NCBI RefSeq assembly: GCF_032911225.1
Contig: NZ_CP136600.1
Location: forward strand, 496,001-560,000
Length of the DNA: 64,000 nucleotides
Direction: 5' to 3'
Source of the DNA: Thalassotalea fonticola
GTDB lineage: Bacteria; Pseudomonadota; Gammaproteobacteria; Enterobacterales; Alteromonadaceae
A program made the translations under genes and the position numbers. The notes under the pieces are model-generated. The model was not told the DNA's origin and made no database searches. It saw only the letters and a list, made by a program, of their open reading frames with translations. Of the stretch, positions 8,549 to 18,130 are shown one piece after another (the first letter of the stretch is position 1; each line of letters opens with the position of its first letter).

Positions 8549-9571
8549 CTACATTTCGCCAGACATTAACGAAATGGTTTCTTTAATCGTATCGGCGGTA
8601 TAGATAATATCGGCGGTACTAATGTTCAAGTGAGTGACCAGACGCAAGTTTTGTCCCGCTGAAATTTTTATGCCTTCAGCAATAAGCAATTTCGCCAAGA
8701 CCTCGCCATCGACACTGTCATCCAAATCGATATAAACCATATTGGTTTGTGGTGTTGTAACACTAAGCTTGTTGCATTCAGTTAATAAATCAGCAAGCAG
8801 TACAGCATTAGCGTGATCAATTTGTAAGCGTTCAATATTATGATCAAGGGCATAATCCATGGCCTTGGCAATAATCCCTGCCTGTCGAGTGCCGCCTCCG
8901 ACCATTTTTCTAATGCGGCGGGCCTTGTTGATAAACTCTAAATTTCCGCAAAGTACTGAACCCATAGGGGTTCCCAAGCCTTTGGAAAAACAAATGGAAA
9001 TTGAATCTACGTACTGGCAAATATCTTTTAATTCAAGGTTTATGGCGGTTAATGCGTTAAATATACGTGCGCCATCAAGGTGTATATCAAGGCCGTGTTG
9101 GTCAGCAAACTTTCTTGCCCGGGCAAAATACTCGAGTGGTATCACTTTTCCGCAATAGGTATTTTCAAGACTTAACAGTGTTGATTTGGCAAAGTGTGAA
9201 TCGTCTTCTTTGATCACCGCTGCTATATCGTTGAAATTAAGTTCGCCATTGTCTTGCTCTTTAATTGGCTGTGGTACGACGCTGCCAAGAACGGCTGCTC
9301 CCCCAGCTTCATAAAGATAGCTATGATAACCCTGCCCAACAATATATTCCTCACCTCTGCCGCAATGGGCTAGAAGGGCACAAAGGTTTGATTGCGTGCC
9401 TGAATTTACTATCATCGCCGCGTCAAAACCACTAAGTTTAGCTAACCTTGCTTCAAGGGCATTTACGGTTGGGTCGTCGCCATAAACATCATCGCCAAGT
9501 TCGGCGTGTATCATGGCTTGCAGCATATCTGCGTTTGGTTTGGTAACTGTGTCTGAGCGGTAATCGATCAT
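8549..9571 (-). CDS. ltaE: Low-specificity L-threonine aldolase
   Basis: This PLP enzyme cleaves L-threonine and L-allo-threonine to glycine and acetaldehyde. The 340-residue protein begins IDYRSDTVTKP, the family opening, then GDDVYGDDPTVN. The PLP aspartate is in HLDGARIFNA near residue 168, and the Schiff-base lysine is in SICFSKGLGTPMGS near residue 196. It is monocistronic and convergent with astB, sharing its terminator region. The start at ATG 9571 gives the canonical N-terminus. Confidence 0.95.
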   Translation of the reverse strand: MIDYRSDTVTKPNADMLQAMIHAELGDDVYGDDPTVNALEARLAKLSGFDAAMIVNSGTQSNLCALLAHCGRGEEYIVGQGYHSYLYEAGGAAVLGSVVPQPIKEQDNGELNFNDIAAVIKEDDSHFAKSTLLSLENTYCGKVIPLEYFARARKFADQHGLDIHLDGARIFNALTAINLELKDICQYVDSISICFSKGLGTPMGSVLCGNLEFINKARRIRKMVGGGTRQAGIIAKAMDYALDHNIERLQIDHANAVLLADLLTECNKLSVTTPQTNMVYIDLDDSVDGEVLAKLLIAEGIKISAGQNLRLVTHLNISTADIIYTADTIKETISLMSGEM

Positions 9572-9612
9572 TTGGAAACTCTTGGTTAATAATCTATAGA
9601 CAAGTTTAGTGT

Positions 9613-9654
9613 ATAAAAAAATACCGCAGCTTAAAAGTTTAAGTGCGGTATTTT
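9613..9654 (-). terminator. Intrinsic terminator after btuB
   Basis: An 11-bp stem (9618-9628 with 9644-9654, arms AAAATACCGCA and TGCGGTATTTT) with further pairing inside the loop is followed on the minus strand by a T-run. It lies just past the btuB stop. Confidence 0.88.
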
Positions 9655-9675
9655 AAATGGGAATAGTGCCTATTA

Positions 9676-11592
9676 CTAGAAACTATAAGTAACTGATGCT
9701 TTGTAATTAGTACCATCGGCAAAGTAATTTAGTGAAGTTTCGTACTCTTCATCGAAGATATTGTTCACTTTAGCGTTTACACTGATATTACTTGTTGCTT
9801 GATAATTTACGCCAAAATCAACTAATACGTAGCTATCTAACTTAACATCACCGGCATCAACACTTTCATCTCTATAAGACACGACACTGTTGAAGGTAAA
9901 ATCTTGCCAGTAATAAGCTAAACTATACGTTGCTGTTAGCTCGGGACGACGAAGTAGTTTATCACCGCTAACAGAATCTTCAGCATCTACAAAGGTTAAG
10001 TTTAACTGATTGGTTAAATGACCAATATTAAGCATCAGTGACGCTTCTGCGCCGCTGATTTCGGCTGAATTAATATTAGCTGGTTGCCATAAACCAAATT
10101 CATTTGGTGCCCAGGCAATCAAGTTTTCAACTTCAGAATCAAAAGCGCTAAATTCAATTTTAGCACTGAGGTTGGTTGAGCTAAATTGATGGCGAATTAG
10201 AATTTCGTTATTGGTAATTTTTTCTGGTTGCAAATCAGGGTTCCCTGAGCCAGGCCAGTATAAATCATTAAATGTAGGCGCTTTAAAACCTGTGCCGCGC
10301 GTTACGCTGACAAGCCAATTATCATTGAGCTGATAACCTATCGATGCATTATAGGTTGTTTCAGCATCAAGGTTTTCAATATCATCATGGCGCGCAGCGC
10401 CTTCAAGTAAAACTTTGCCAAGTTGGTGTTGTGCCTGAATAAATACCGCACTTACTTCTCGCTCTACTTCATCCCATGTTTGGAAACCGGGGGCCCAAAC
10501 ATCTAAATCTTCACTATTAGAAATTTCTTCAATATAGTAATCCAGACCAAGGCTGAATGAAGTGCTCTTGGTGAACTGATATTGGTTGATAAAGCTTACC
10601 TGGTCACGCTCGGTAGTAATTTTACTTGGCGTAGTTTCATTACCAAAGCTTTCGCCTTCGTCTTGACTTGTTGCCAGCGATAATTCACTGAACAAGTTAT
10701 CACCTTGATAGCGACTTGCCAGTTTTACCGAGTAGTTTTCATGGTCTTGTTCATTGGCATAAAAAGCAGGACAAGCTAAGGTGTCGTCAAACCAGCATGG
10801 GCTATCTGGATATGATGCATCAAATTCACTATTACCACTTTCATAGCGAGAAACTAAATGTAGCGATACTGTATTCGTTAATTGGCTACTGCCAACGGCA
10901 CTAACACTGAAACGATCATAGCCGTCGTCATCATCTTCATTAATGTCATATGGGAATGGGTCAGTAGTATACGCGTTAAAACCATCACTGCTTTCAGTTG
11001 ATACTGCTATGGTTAAATTATGTTTATCGTTACCTAAACCAATGGCTGCATCAGCTTGAAGTAAGCCATTACTGCCGGCTCCTATGGTTACAGTTCCTTC
11101 ACCAGTATGCAGCTGTTTGGTAAATATTTGGATCACGCCGCCAATGGCATCACTGCCCCAAAGTGCAGCTCTTGGGCCTTTAACAATTTCAATACGCTCA
11201 ATTTGGCTTGGCGAAATTGCGGTTAAATTAGTTGTGCCTAAGGTGGCTGAGTTTATACGTACACCATCTACTAAAATTAAGGTGTGATTAGAGTTCGTAC
11301 CGCGCATAAAAATAGAGGTCGATTGGCCAGCGCCGCCTTGTTGTACTACACTGATGCCGGCTACAGTATCAAGTAATTCACTGATATTACCTACTTGCAT
11401 GGTTTTTATCTGCTCACTGGTGATCACCGAGTTTGCTGATAACGCTAAAAACTGCTCTTGCTGGCTACGGTTTGCTGTAACAAGCATATGCTCATCTGCG
11501 TGTGCTTCTACGTTTGCTGCATAGGCGTTTTGGCAAAATGTTGCTGAGATCCCAACAGAGATCAGGGTTGTTGCTATTATGGTTTTATTCAT
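9676..11592 (-). CDS. btuB: TonB-dependent vitamin B12 outer-membrane receptor
   Basis: BtuB imports cobalamins across the outer membrane with TonB energy. From the preferred ATG at 11592 (AGGAAATA just upstream; an ATG 24 bp earlier has no such site) the protein is 638 residues. It has a signal peptide ending NAYA, a TonB-box-like EHMLVTA, a plug domain with VQQGGAGQSTSIFMRGTNS and RIEIVKGPRAALWGSDAIGG, and a 22-strand barrel ending in an aromatic residue (VTYSF). The cobalamin riboswitch at 11641-11796 precedes it, which makes B12 the most likely substrate rather than iron siderophore. Confidence 0.93.
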   Translation of the reverse strand: MNKTIIATTLISVGISATFCQNAYAANVEAHADEHMLVTANRSQQEQFLALSANSVITSEQIKTMQVGNISELLDTVAGISVVQQGGAGQSTSIFMRGTNSNHTLILVDGVRINSATLGTTNLTAISPSQIERIEIVKGPRAALWGSDAIGGVIQIFTKQLHTGEGTVTIGAGSNGLLQADAAIGLGNDKHNLTIAVSTESSDGFNAYTTDPFPYDINEDDDDGYDRFSVSAVGSSQLTNTVSLHLVSRYESGNSEFDASYPDSPCWFDDTLACPAFYANEQDHENYSVKLASRYQGDNLFSELSLATSQDEGESFGNETTPSKITTERDQVSFINQYQFTKSTSFSLGLDYYIEEISNSEDLDVWAPGFQTWDEVEREVSAVFIQAQHQLGKVLLEGAARHDDIENLDAETTYNASIGYQLNDNWLVSVTRGTGFKAPTFNDLYWPGSGNPDLQPEKITNNEILIRHQFSSTNLSAKIEFSAFDSEVENLIAWAPNEFGLWQPANINSAEISGAEASLMLNIGHLTNQLNLTFVDAEDSVSGDKLLRRPELTATYSLAYYWQDFTFNSVVSYRDESVDAGDVKLDSYVLVDFGVNYQATSNISVNAKVNNIFDEEYETSLNYFADGTNYKASVTYSF

Positions 11593-11640
11593 TATTTCCT
11601 CACTAAAGATGCCCACCGCATCTGAAAAAACTAGCGCTAA

Positions 11641-11796
11641 GATCGGTCTCCGGACTTATTTATTAACAAGTAGACGTTCGTCATAATTATTAATAAAATC
11701 ACCGTTGCGGGGGCAGTACAAGAATATGAATAACCTGAGTTTAATCGGTTGTTCGGCACTTGTTTCCCGTTAAAATTCGTTTTTATGACGAATATC
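11641..11796 (-). promoter_or_regulatory. Cobalamin riboswitch upstream of btuB
   Basis: Read on the minus strand the region holds GGGAAACAAGTGCC, then CCCGCAACGGTGA, then AAGTCCGGAGACCGATC (11657-11641), the ordered conserved blocks of the adenosylcobalamin aptamer. Complementary segments at 11781-11796 and 11672-11690 (around TTCGTCATAA) can close the outer helix. The distance to the btuB ATG is about 50 nt, so the switch probably acts on translation initiation, as known for btuB. Confidence 0.9.
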
Positions 11797-11934
11797 TTAA
11801 CGACAGTACTGTCAGTTTTACTGACTTCAAATTATCGCCCTGAGAATGACTTCAGTGGCAAATACCAATTCTATTAAGTTTGTTCTCAGCGAGTGGGAAA
11901 AACTAATTAAACTTGGTATCGTATTGAGCTACGC

Positions 11935-12888
11935 TCAAATTTGGTTTTCTAAGCTCTGATAAAAATGTCTACTTTTATCAATATCGACACAAAGCTGTTC
12001 TAACTCGGTGAGTAACCGATAGCTCATGCGATGTAAAATGTCTGAATTCGGCTTTAATAATTGTTGATATTTAGCCGATGTAACTTGTTGAAATTTTTGC
12101 CAGTCTATCGCATCAGGGTTTGGTTCACCGGCCGACATTGGTTGAATAATTAATTCTGGGTTGGCAACAATAATTTGCTCAATGTTTATTTGCGGATAAT
12201 CATTAATTAACTGCTTAAACGGATTACTGGCTCCGCAAATTTCTAAATGTTGTTGCGGCCAAGCATTTCGTGCAACCGTAGTTAACGGTTTTGACCAAAG
12301 CTCATAAAATACTGAAACAGGCTGTTTGTTATGATATTGCTGTTTTAAAGCTAATAATTTTTGCTCAAAATCTCGGGCTTTTTGTTCGGCCCGTTCGCTG
12401 CTGCCGGTGAGCTTGCCAAATAACCTCAGCTCTTTGGCTACATCAGATAAATTAATAGGGTCGGAGTAAATAACCTTTAAGCCCAATTGCTCCAAGCGCT
12501 CTAAGTCATCACTTGGATTTCCTGTACGCCAGGCAATTATCAAGTCGGGCTGATAAGCCAGAATTTTTTCTATTTTTAGCCGGGCGTAATTACCAACACG
12601 GGGGATTGAATTTGCCTGCTCTGGGAAGTCAGAATGTTCGGTGGTTGCAACTATTCTGTTACCAACGCCAATATCAAACAGTACCTCAACGACATGCGGT
12701 GCTAGGGCGATAATTTTTTGCTGGCTATAATCTTGAACAGCATCTTGTTGCTGTTGTTTATGTACTTCACCATCAACATCAGGCACCACTGCGACTGCTG
12801 TATCTGAGGCAAGAAACAAAACCTTAAACAACCAGAAAATAATGATTAAAGTAATAAAAACGATAAGAGTTATATGCTTTTTATTCAT
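11935..12888 (-). CDS. btuF: Periplasmic cobalamin-binding protein (ABC transporter component)
   Basis: This 317-residue class III solute-binding protein is last in the B12 operon. Family motifs include IIALAPHVVEVLFDIGVGNRIV, PRVGNYARLKIEKILAYQPDLIIAW and a helical backbone before the C-terminal lobe, as in BtuF. It begins with a long hydrophobic segment (about residues 7-27) with no lipobox and no obvious cleavage site, so it may remain membrane-anchored by its N-terminus rather than free in the periplasm. It would deliver B12 to BtuCD encoded at the head of the same operon. The start is 6 bp after cobO. Confidence 0.9.
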   Translation of the reverse strand: MNKKHITLIVFITLIIIFWLFKVLFLASDTAVAVVPDVDGEVHKQQQQDAVQDYSQQKIIALAPHVVEVLFDIGVGNRIVATTEHSDFPEQANSIPRVGNYARLKIEKILAYQPDLIIAWRTGNPSDDLERLEQLGLKVIYSDPINLSDVAKELRLFGKLTGSSERAEQKARDFEQKLLALKQQYHNKQPVSVFYELWSKPLTTVARNAWPQQHLEICGASNPFKQLINDYPQINIEQIIVANPELIIQPMSAGEPNPDAIDWQKFQQVTSAKYQQLLKPNSDILHRMSYRLLTELEQLCVDIDKSRHFYQSLENQI

Positions 12889-12894
12889 CTAATG

Positions 12895-13509
12895 TTACCA
12901 GTCAATGCCAGCTTGCGCTTTAATGCCATTATCAAAAGCGTGTTTAATAGGTTGCACTTCAGATACCGTATCGGCAAGTTCGATCAACTGGCGATGACAT
13001 GCTCTGCCGGTAATTATCACATGCTGACCGCTAGGGCGGTTATTTAATGCACTTATAACGTCTTCAAGTTCGATATAGCCATAGGTAACCATGTAGGTGA
13101 TCTCATCAAGCAGTACAACATCTACTTGCTCATCTTGTAATAGTTTTTTTGCATCCAACCATGCAGCTTGCGCGGCAGCTGTGTCTTTATCTTTATTTTG
13201 GGTTTCCCAAGTAAAGCCCGTACCCATCACGAAAAAATCGACGTCGTGTTGCTCAAGTAAATTTCGCTCGCCGCACTCCCAGGTACCCTTAATAAACTGT
13301 ACTACGCTGGCTTTTAAGCCATGTCCAACAGCGCGAGCTACGGTGCCAAAGCCCGACGTTGATTTTCCTTTACCATTGCCAGTGATCACGATTAACAAAC
13401 CTTTTTCGTCAGTGGCGTTGGCGATGCGCTCATCTACTTTTTCTTTTAGACGTTGCTGACGAGTTTGATGTTTTTGCTCTTTCGTAGGTTTAGTGTTGTC
13501 ATTACTCAT
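12895..13509 (-). CDS. cobO: Cob(I)yrinic acid a,c-diamide adenosyltransferase (CobA/CobO/BtuR type)
   Basis: The enzyme attaches the 5'-deoxyadenosyl group to the cobalt of corrinoids. The 204-residue protein has the P-loop GNGKGKST near residue 46, an [11 protein letters not shown] segment, the VVQFIKG corrinoid-site strand and the conserved [13 protein letters not shown] stretch near residue 131. The N-terminal 30 residues are charged and probably flexible, as in BtuR. It overlaps cobQ by 8 bp and is followed 6 bp later by btuF. Confidence 0.95.
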   Translation of the reverse strand: MSNDNTKPTKEQKHQTRQQRLKEKVDERIANATDEKGLLIVITGNGKGKSTSGFGTVARAVGHGLKASVVQFIKGTWECGERNLLEQHDVDFFVMGTGFTWETQNKDKDTAAAQAAWLDAKKLLQDEQVDVVLLDEITYMVTYGYIELEDVISALNNRPSGQHVIITGRACHRQLIELADTVSEVQPIKHAFDNGIKAQAGIDW

Positions 13510-15028
13510 GAGAGCTCCATTGAGATGTTAGTTGATTTATTCGGCCCATATCCAAGTGTTGTTCGACAGAATCGGCAAGGGTATTTAAGGCGTTGTTTTG
13601 CTGCTCTTTAAAGCTTTGTACTTGTTCAATATCGACGCCGGCCCATTTCATTAATAGTCTTAGTGCAGCAGAGTTATCAAAAAAACCATGTAAATAGGTG
13701 GCTATAATTTGTTGATCTTGGCTTACAAATCCAAGTTGCTTATTTTCAGCAAAAATAGTCGTCATAGAGTCATTTAATTCTGTCGTAATACCGGCATGGA
13801 TCTCATAACCTTCCACACTCGAATTTTGTTCTAATAACGTTAATTCAGTGGTCACGTTTGTTAAGGTTTTATCGCTCGTTAATGTAGTTGTAATCGGCAG
13901 TAAACCCAAACCAGAGCTAGATAGACGATCGCTTTCGATATGATCAGGATCCAGAATGTCATTACCTAGCATTTGTAAACCACCGCATATGCCGATCACT
14001 TTACCGCCATAACGTAAATGCTTATTAATACAGTGCTGCCAACCAAGGCTCTTTAAGAAGGCGAGGTCGGCCTGCACGTTTTTACTGCCAGGGAGAATGA
14101 TCAAATCACAACTTGGCAACGGCTGTAGCTGTTGAGTTCTTAAGTCGTTAAGGTTGGACAGATCTTTAGGATAAACAAAGTGTAAATCTATTTCTGGATG
14201 CCAACGTAAAGCATCAAAATCAGTATGGTTGCTCATTCTTGGGTAGACGGGCACCACGACTTTTAATTTTTTATTTTGTTGTTTGCTATCAGGCTGACTG
14301 GTGTCGACAGCATCTTCTGAGGCAATAGATAAACCATGTAAATACGGTAATACCCCTAAAACGGGCTTGCCAGTTTTTTGTTCTAACCAGTCTAAACCGG
14401 GTTCAAGTAGTTTGATGTCGCCGCGAAAACGGTTAATAACAAAGCCAATGACACGTTGTTGCTCACTTTTTGATAGCAACTCAAGCGTACCAACAAGATG
14501 GGCAAAAACACCTCCTCGGTCAATATCCGCGATTAAAACCACTGGGCAGTCAACAGCTTCTGCAAATCCCATATTGGCAATGTCGCCTTCACGTAAATTA
14601 ATTTCTGCCGGGCTGCCAGCACCTTCAACGACAATATAGTCAAAACGCTGTTGTAACCTTTGATGGGACTGCAACACTGCCTGCATCGCCACTTTTTTAT
14701 AATCGTGGTAACTGTCAGCTTCCATGGATGACAATGCTTTACCGTGCACAATAACCTGTGCGCCGGTGTCACTATTAGGTTTTAATAAAATAGGATTAAA
14801 ATCTACTTCGGGCTCTATATTTGCCGCATGAGCTTGCACGGCTTGTGCTCTGCCAATTTCCCCACCATCTTTAGTTACCGCACTGTTCAATGCCATGTTT
14901 TGCGGTTTAAATGGCGCGACTTTAATGCATTTACGTGCTAATAAACGACATATAGCAGCAACTAATGTGCTTTTTCCTGCATCTGATGTTGTGCCCTGCA
15001 CCATTAGGGTAAGTGCTGTATTCGTCAT
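13502..15028 (-). CDS. cobQ: Cobyric acid synthase
   Basis: CobQ/CbiP amidates adenosylcobyrinic acid a,c-diamide at four side chains with glutamine and ATP. The 508-residue protein has the two expected domains: an N-terminal dethiobiotin-synthetase-like ATPase ([13 protein letters not shown] at residues 10-22, [24 protein letters not shown]) and a C-terminal glutamine amidotransferase with the nucleophile Cys in [14 protein letters not shown] near residue 345 and His in [10 protein letters not shown]. It is joined to cobC and cobO by 4-bp and 8-bp overlaps. It works upstream of CbiB, which is not found in this window. Confidence 0.96.
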   Translation of the reverse strand: MTNTALTLMVQGTTSDAGKSTLVAAICRLLARKCIKVAPFKPQNMALNSAVTKDGGEIGRAQAVQAHAANIEPEVDFNPILLKPNSDTGAQVIVHGKALSSMEADSYHDYKKVAMQAVLQSHQRLQQRFDYIVVEGAGSPAEINLREGDIANMGFAEAVDCPVVLIADIDRGGVFAHLVGTLELLSKSEQQRVIGFVINRFRGDIKLLEPGLDWLEQKTGKPVLGVLPYLHGLSIASEDAVDTSQPDSKQQNKKLKVVVPVYPRMSNHTDFDALRWHPEIDLHFVYPKDLSNLNDLRTQQLQPLPSCDLIILPGSKNVQADLAFLKSLGWQHCINKHLRYGGKVIGICGGLQMLGNDILDPDHIESDRLSSSGLGLLPITTTLTSDKTLTNVTTELTLLEQNSSVEGYEIHAGITTELNDSMTTIFAENKQLGFVSQDQQIIATYLHGFFDNSAALRLLMKWAGVDIEQVQSFKEQQNNALNTLADSVEQHLDMGRINQLTSQWSSHE

Positions 15029-15663
15029 TTTTGTCCGCCATTATTGTTTGTAAATTCACACGCTGAAACGGGTAAATTTATGCCATCGACTTCGATAAAA
15101 TGACTGCTCTCATGGTGAATAATTGTGCTAATAGTGCCATTTTTAATACGTAGACTGCTAAACAGCTTCGGGTTTGTCCAATTAAGCTCTAATGCAATAC
15201 TGAGTAACATACGAATGACGCCGCCATGGCAAATAACCAAGGGTGAGGCACCTTTATGGTTGGCGAGTAACTGTTTAAACGTTGTCCGTATTCGCTGATT
15301 AAAATCATTTAAGTTTTCAGCTGCGGGTAATGGATTCTTAGCAGGGTTATGCCAAAATTTATCAAGTATTGGCCAGTGCGCTTTTGCTGTTTCAAAAGCG
15401 CTACCATCAAGCTCACCGAAATCGATTTCTTTTAAATTTTCATTGATAACAAGTGGTAAACCGCTGGCATTAGCAAACTGTTTTGCTAAATTACTACAAC
15501 GTTGCAATGGTGAACTAACAATATGAGTAAAACTGTTTTGCACTTTAAGCAGTTCAGCCAATAGCTCAATATCATGCTCTTTAATTACTTTAATATCAGT
15601 ATGACCATACAAAGCAGGGGGGCCATCAACTTTACCGTGACGCAATAAATACAAATTAGTCAT
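15025..15663 (-). CDS. cobC: Alpha-ribazole phosphatase-like histidine phosphatase
   Basis: This 212-residue protein belongs to the phosphoglycerate-mutase-like histidine phosphatases. The phosphohistidine motif is LLRHGKVDG at residues 5-13, the second arginine is in [11 protein letters not shown] near residue 53, the acid is in [11 protein letters not shown], and the second His is in [12 protein letters not shown] near residue 146. In the B12 context it should dephosphorylate alpha-ribazole 5'-phosphate or adenosylcobalamin 5'-phosphate. The substrate is inferred from its place between cobU and cobQ. Confidence 0.88.
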   Translation of the reverse strand: MTNLYLLRHGKVDGPPALYGHTDIKVIKEHDIELLAELLKVQNSFTHIVSSPLQRCSNLAKQFANASGLPLVINENLKEIDFGELDGSAFETAKAHWPILDKFWHNPAKNPLPAAENLNDFNQRIRTTFKQLLANHKGASPLVICHGGVIRMLLSIALELNWTNPKLFSSLRIKNGTISTIIHHESSHFIEVDGINLPVSACEFTNNNGGQK

Positions 15664-16255
15664 TTATTGTCCCTTTCAAGCTTAAGGGGATGCCTGCGGT
15701 TATTAACGTGACTGAATCTGCTATTTTAGCAATTTTTTGGTTTAGCCAACCGGCATTATCGACAAATAATCGACTAACGTTGCCAAGCGGGACTACACCT
15801 AAGCCAACTTCATTGGCAACTAATACTAGGTGTTGGTTTTTACTATGTTGAAATGCAGCAATAGCTTGGAGTAATTGTGTAGTTTCATCTTCTATTTGTT
15901 GCTGTGAAGCCGTTTCACCTAAGTTAAAAATAATGTTGTTTAACCAAAGCGTTAAACAGTCGACTAAATACACAGTATCGGTTAGATCATTCTTTTGGTA
16001 TTCGGTTTTTAAAAGTTTAGCAAGCGCTAACGGGCATTCAATAAGTTGCCAAGATAAGTTGTTACTTTTCGCAGCTCTATCATGTTGATGTTTTTCAATG
16101 CGAGATTGCATTTCTTCATCAAGGGCCTGCGCTGTGGCTATATAGACTGGCGGATTTGAGTACGTTTCTTGGTATTGCTGTTGCAGATCAAAACAAAGGT
16201 TTTCAGCATAGGATGATTTACCTGAGCGCGCTCCGCCTAAAATTAAGTGGATCAT
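15656..16255 (-). CDS. cobU: Adenosylcobinamide kinase / guanylyltransferase
   Basis: CobU phosphorylates adenosylcobinamide and transfers GMP to give AdoCbi-GDP. The 199-residue protein carries the P-loop GGARSGKSSYAE at residues 7-18, IATAQALDEEM, the RIEKHQHDR segment holding the guanylylated histidine, and the VYLVDCLTLWLNN strand. Length is slightly above the usual 180. It overlaps cobS by 4 bp and cobC by 8 bp. The kinase activity would permit cobinamide salvage. Confidence 0.95.
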   Translation of the reverse strand: MIHLILGGARSGKSSYAENLCFDLQQQYQETYSNPPVYIATAQALDEEMQSRIEKHQHDRAAKSNNLSWQLIECPLALAKLLKTEYQKNDLTDTVYLVDCLTLWLNNIIFNLGETASQQQIEDETTQLLQAIAAFQHSKNQHLVLVANEVGLGVVPLGNVSRLFVDNAGWLNQKIAKIADSVTLITAGIPLSLKGTIND

Positions 16256-17031
16256 AATAGCGCCCCTGGGCTGTTCGCTAAAATAACCAGGTAAATGAGT
16301 AATTCAGTTAATTGTTGCGCAGCGCCTAAACAATCGCCGGTGTAACCACCAATACGTTTATTAAGCCAATATTTGAAAGCAAATCTAAACACCATTAACA
16401 AAAATATGGTGATGATGATTGTATGAGAGGGCAAAAGTACTAAGGGCAGAGCGCCGATAAAAAGTAATAGATAAAGCTCTTTTAAGGTTTGTTGCATCGC
16501 TAATGGTTTACTTTTGCTTGTTTCGTTATCACTAACATAATGCATCTCATAAATAAGACTAGCGGCAACAGCTCTTGAAAGTCCATAAGCAACCAGGATG
16601 CTGGAAATTAACAGCTGCAGCTGCGCTAATTCAACAAGCAATAAATACTTTAAGCCTAAGGCAGAAACTAAAGTAACCGTGCCATAAGTACCTAATCGAC
16701 TATCCTTCATTATTGCTAATCGTTTACTTACGGTTAAACCGCCGCCAATGCCATCGGCCATATCAGCCAAGCCATCTTCATGAAAAGCACCGGTTAGTAA
16801 CAAACTGGCAATCATTAATATTATAACGGCTATTGATGTTGGCAAAAATAATTCTACAACACTGTAAAAAGCCAGTAAAAGCAGGGCAATAATTACCCCT
16901 ACTAATGAGAAATAACGGCCAGATTGATTTAATAATTGCGGTGAATATTTTAATGTTTTAGGTACAGGTAAACGACTAAAGAAACTTAGCGCTAAAAACA
17001 ATAAATTAATTTGTTGTTTTAAAGTATTCAT
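16252..17031 (-). CDS. cobS: Adenosylcobinamide-GDP ribazoletransferase (cobalamin synthase)
   Basis: CobS is the inner-membrane enzyme that joins AdoCbi-GDP to alpha-ribazole to form adenosylcobalamin. The 259-residue protein has about six hydrophobic helices, the family start FLALSFFSRLPVP at about residues 12-24, and the catalytic GAFHEDGLADMADG acid motif near residue 82, followed by MKDSRLGTYG. GYTGDCLGA near residue 234 is the conserved C-terminal motif. It begins 33 bp after cobT. Confidence 0.96.
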   Translation of the reverse strand: MNTLKQQINLLFLALSFFSRLPVPKTLKYSPQLLNQSGRYFSLVGVIIALLLLAFYSVVELFLPTSIAVIILMIASLLLTGAFHEDGLADMADGIGGGLTVSKRLAIMKDSRLGTYGTVTLVSALGLKYLLLVELAQLQLLISSILVAYGLSRAVAASLIYEMHYVSDNETSKSKPLAMQQTLKELYLLLFIGALPLVLLPSHTIIITIFLLMVFRFAFKYWLNKRIGGYTGDCLGAAQQLTELLIYLVILANSPGALL

Positions 17032-17064
17032 CGTTTATCGTTTGTTTATTCACAATTAATGTGG

Positions 17065-18117
17065 TTAAACTGTCACTCCTGCTTGTTCAAAACTTGCCAT
17101 GTCGTTATAGAAATGCACTGCGGCTTGTAAAAGTGGTAACGCTAATGCAGCCCCAGTGCCTTCGCCTAACCTTAAATTCAAATTTAACAACGGTGTAGCG
17201 TTGAATTCACGCAATAATAATTGATGACCTGATTCATCTGATTGGTGGGCAAAAATTAAATAATCACCTACATTTTCATTTATCTGTTTCGCTAACAGTG
17301 CCGCGGCGCTGACAATAAAACCATCGATTAATACCGCAATGCCAGCTTCTGCTGCAGCTAAAATAGCGCCTACCATCTGTACTATTTCAAAACCGCCAAC
17401 TTGTTCAAGAATATGTTTAGAATTGTTATTTTGTATACGCATTAGAGCATGTTCAATTAACTGTTTTTTCAGGGCTAACTGTTCGCTGTTAATACCAGTA
17501 CCAGAGCCAACACAGTCTGTAATATTTGCACCTGTTAACGCTGCCAAAATTGCTGCGGCAGAGCTGGTATTACTAATGCCCATTTCGCCAAGGATGAGCA
17601 AGTTACAACCTTGCTCAATTTGCTTTAAGGCAATATGTTTTCCAAAATCCAAACCTTGCTCAACCTGCAATTCGGTCATTGCTGGTTGTTTAGCAAAGTT
17701 GTGGGTACCAGAGCCGAGTCGTTGTTCAATAAAATTGCCATGCTGGGCTTTTATATCATCATCTATTGGCTTAATTATGCCTGCATCAATCACCTTTAAG
17801 GTGATGTTATTGGCTGTACAGAAACAATTGATTGCAGCGCCGCCATGAATGAAATTTAATACCATTTGGCGAGTCACATCACTCGGGGCAATGCTCACCC
17901 CTTCAACGCTTATGCCATGATCGCCAGCAAATACTAGTGCAGTCGGTTTGGAAATTTTAATGTTATTAGCCAATTCACCTTGACGATTTGAAGCAATTAG
18001 CGCCAATTGTGTTGCTAGCGTTTCTAATTGACCAAGCGCGCCAACGGGCTTGGTTTTTTGATCTATTCTACGGTTGATTGAATCTAAATATTTTGTGTTT
18101 AATCGAGTGATGTTCAT
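17065..18117 (-). CDS. cobT: Nicotinate-nucleotide:dimethylbenzimidazole phosphoribosyltransferase
   Basis: CobT makes alpha-ribazole 5'-phosphate from nicotinate mononucleotide and the lower-ligand base. From ATG 18117 the protein is 350 residues, the normal length; an upstream ATG at 18165 would overlap btuC and add an atypical N-terminus, so it is rejected. Motifs are KPVGALGQLETLA, FAGDHGISVEGVS, GEMGISNTSSAAA and the catalytic glutamate in RLGEGTGAALALPLLQAA near the C-terminus. It lies 13 bp after btuC. Confidence 0.95.
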   Translation of the reverse strand: MNITRLNTKYLDSINRRIDQKTKPVGALGQLETLATQLALIASNRQGELANNIKISKPTALVFAGDHGISVEGVSIAPSDVTRQMVLNFIHGGAAINCFCTANNITLKVIDAGIIKPIDDDIKAQHGNFIEQRLGSGTHNFAKQPAMTELQVEQGLDFGKHIALKQIEQGCNLLILGEMGISNTSSAAAILAALTGANITDCVGSGTGINSEQLALKKQLIEHALMRIQNNNSKHILEQVGGFEIVQMVGAILAAAEAGIAVLIDGFIVSAAALLAKQINENVGDYLIFAHQSDESGHQLLLREFNATPLLNLNLRLGEGTGAALALPLLQAAVHFYNDMASFEQAGVTV

Positions 18118-18130
18118 TAAAACCAAAACC

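Noticed and set aside
11862..11919. Element with ATACCAA/TTGGTAT ends as a complete mobile element
   Set aside because: Only 7-bp terminal matches are convincing and the interior arms do not pair, so it is not listed as a feature; it is mentioned as a relative of 56885-56936.
11924..11938. Small hairpin TTGAGC/GCTCAA at the end of btuF as operon terminator
   Set aside because: The stem is only 6 bp and no T-run follows on the minus strand.
17339..17848. Plus-strand open frame of 169 codons
   Set aside because: It lies wholly inside cobT on the opposite strand and shows no family motif; cobT itself is unambiguous.
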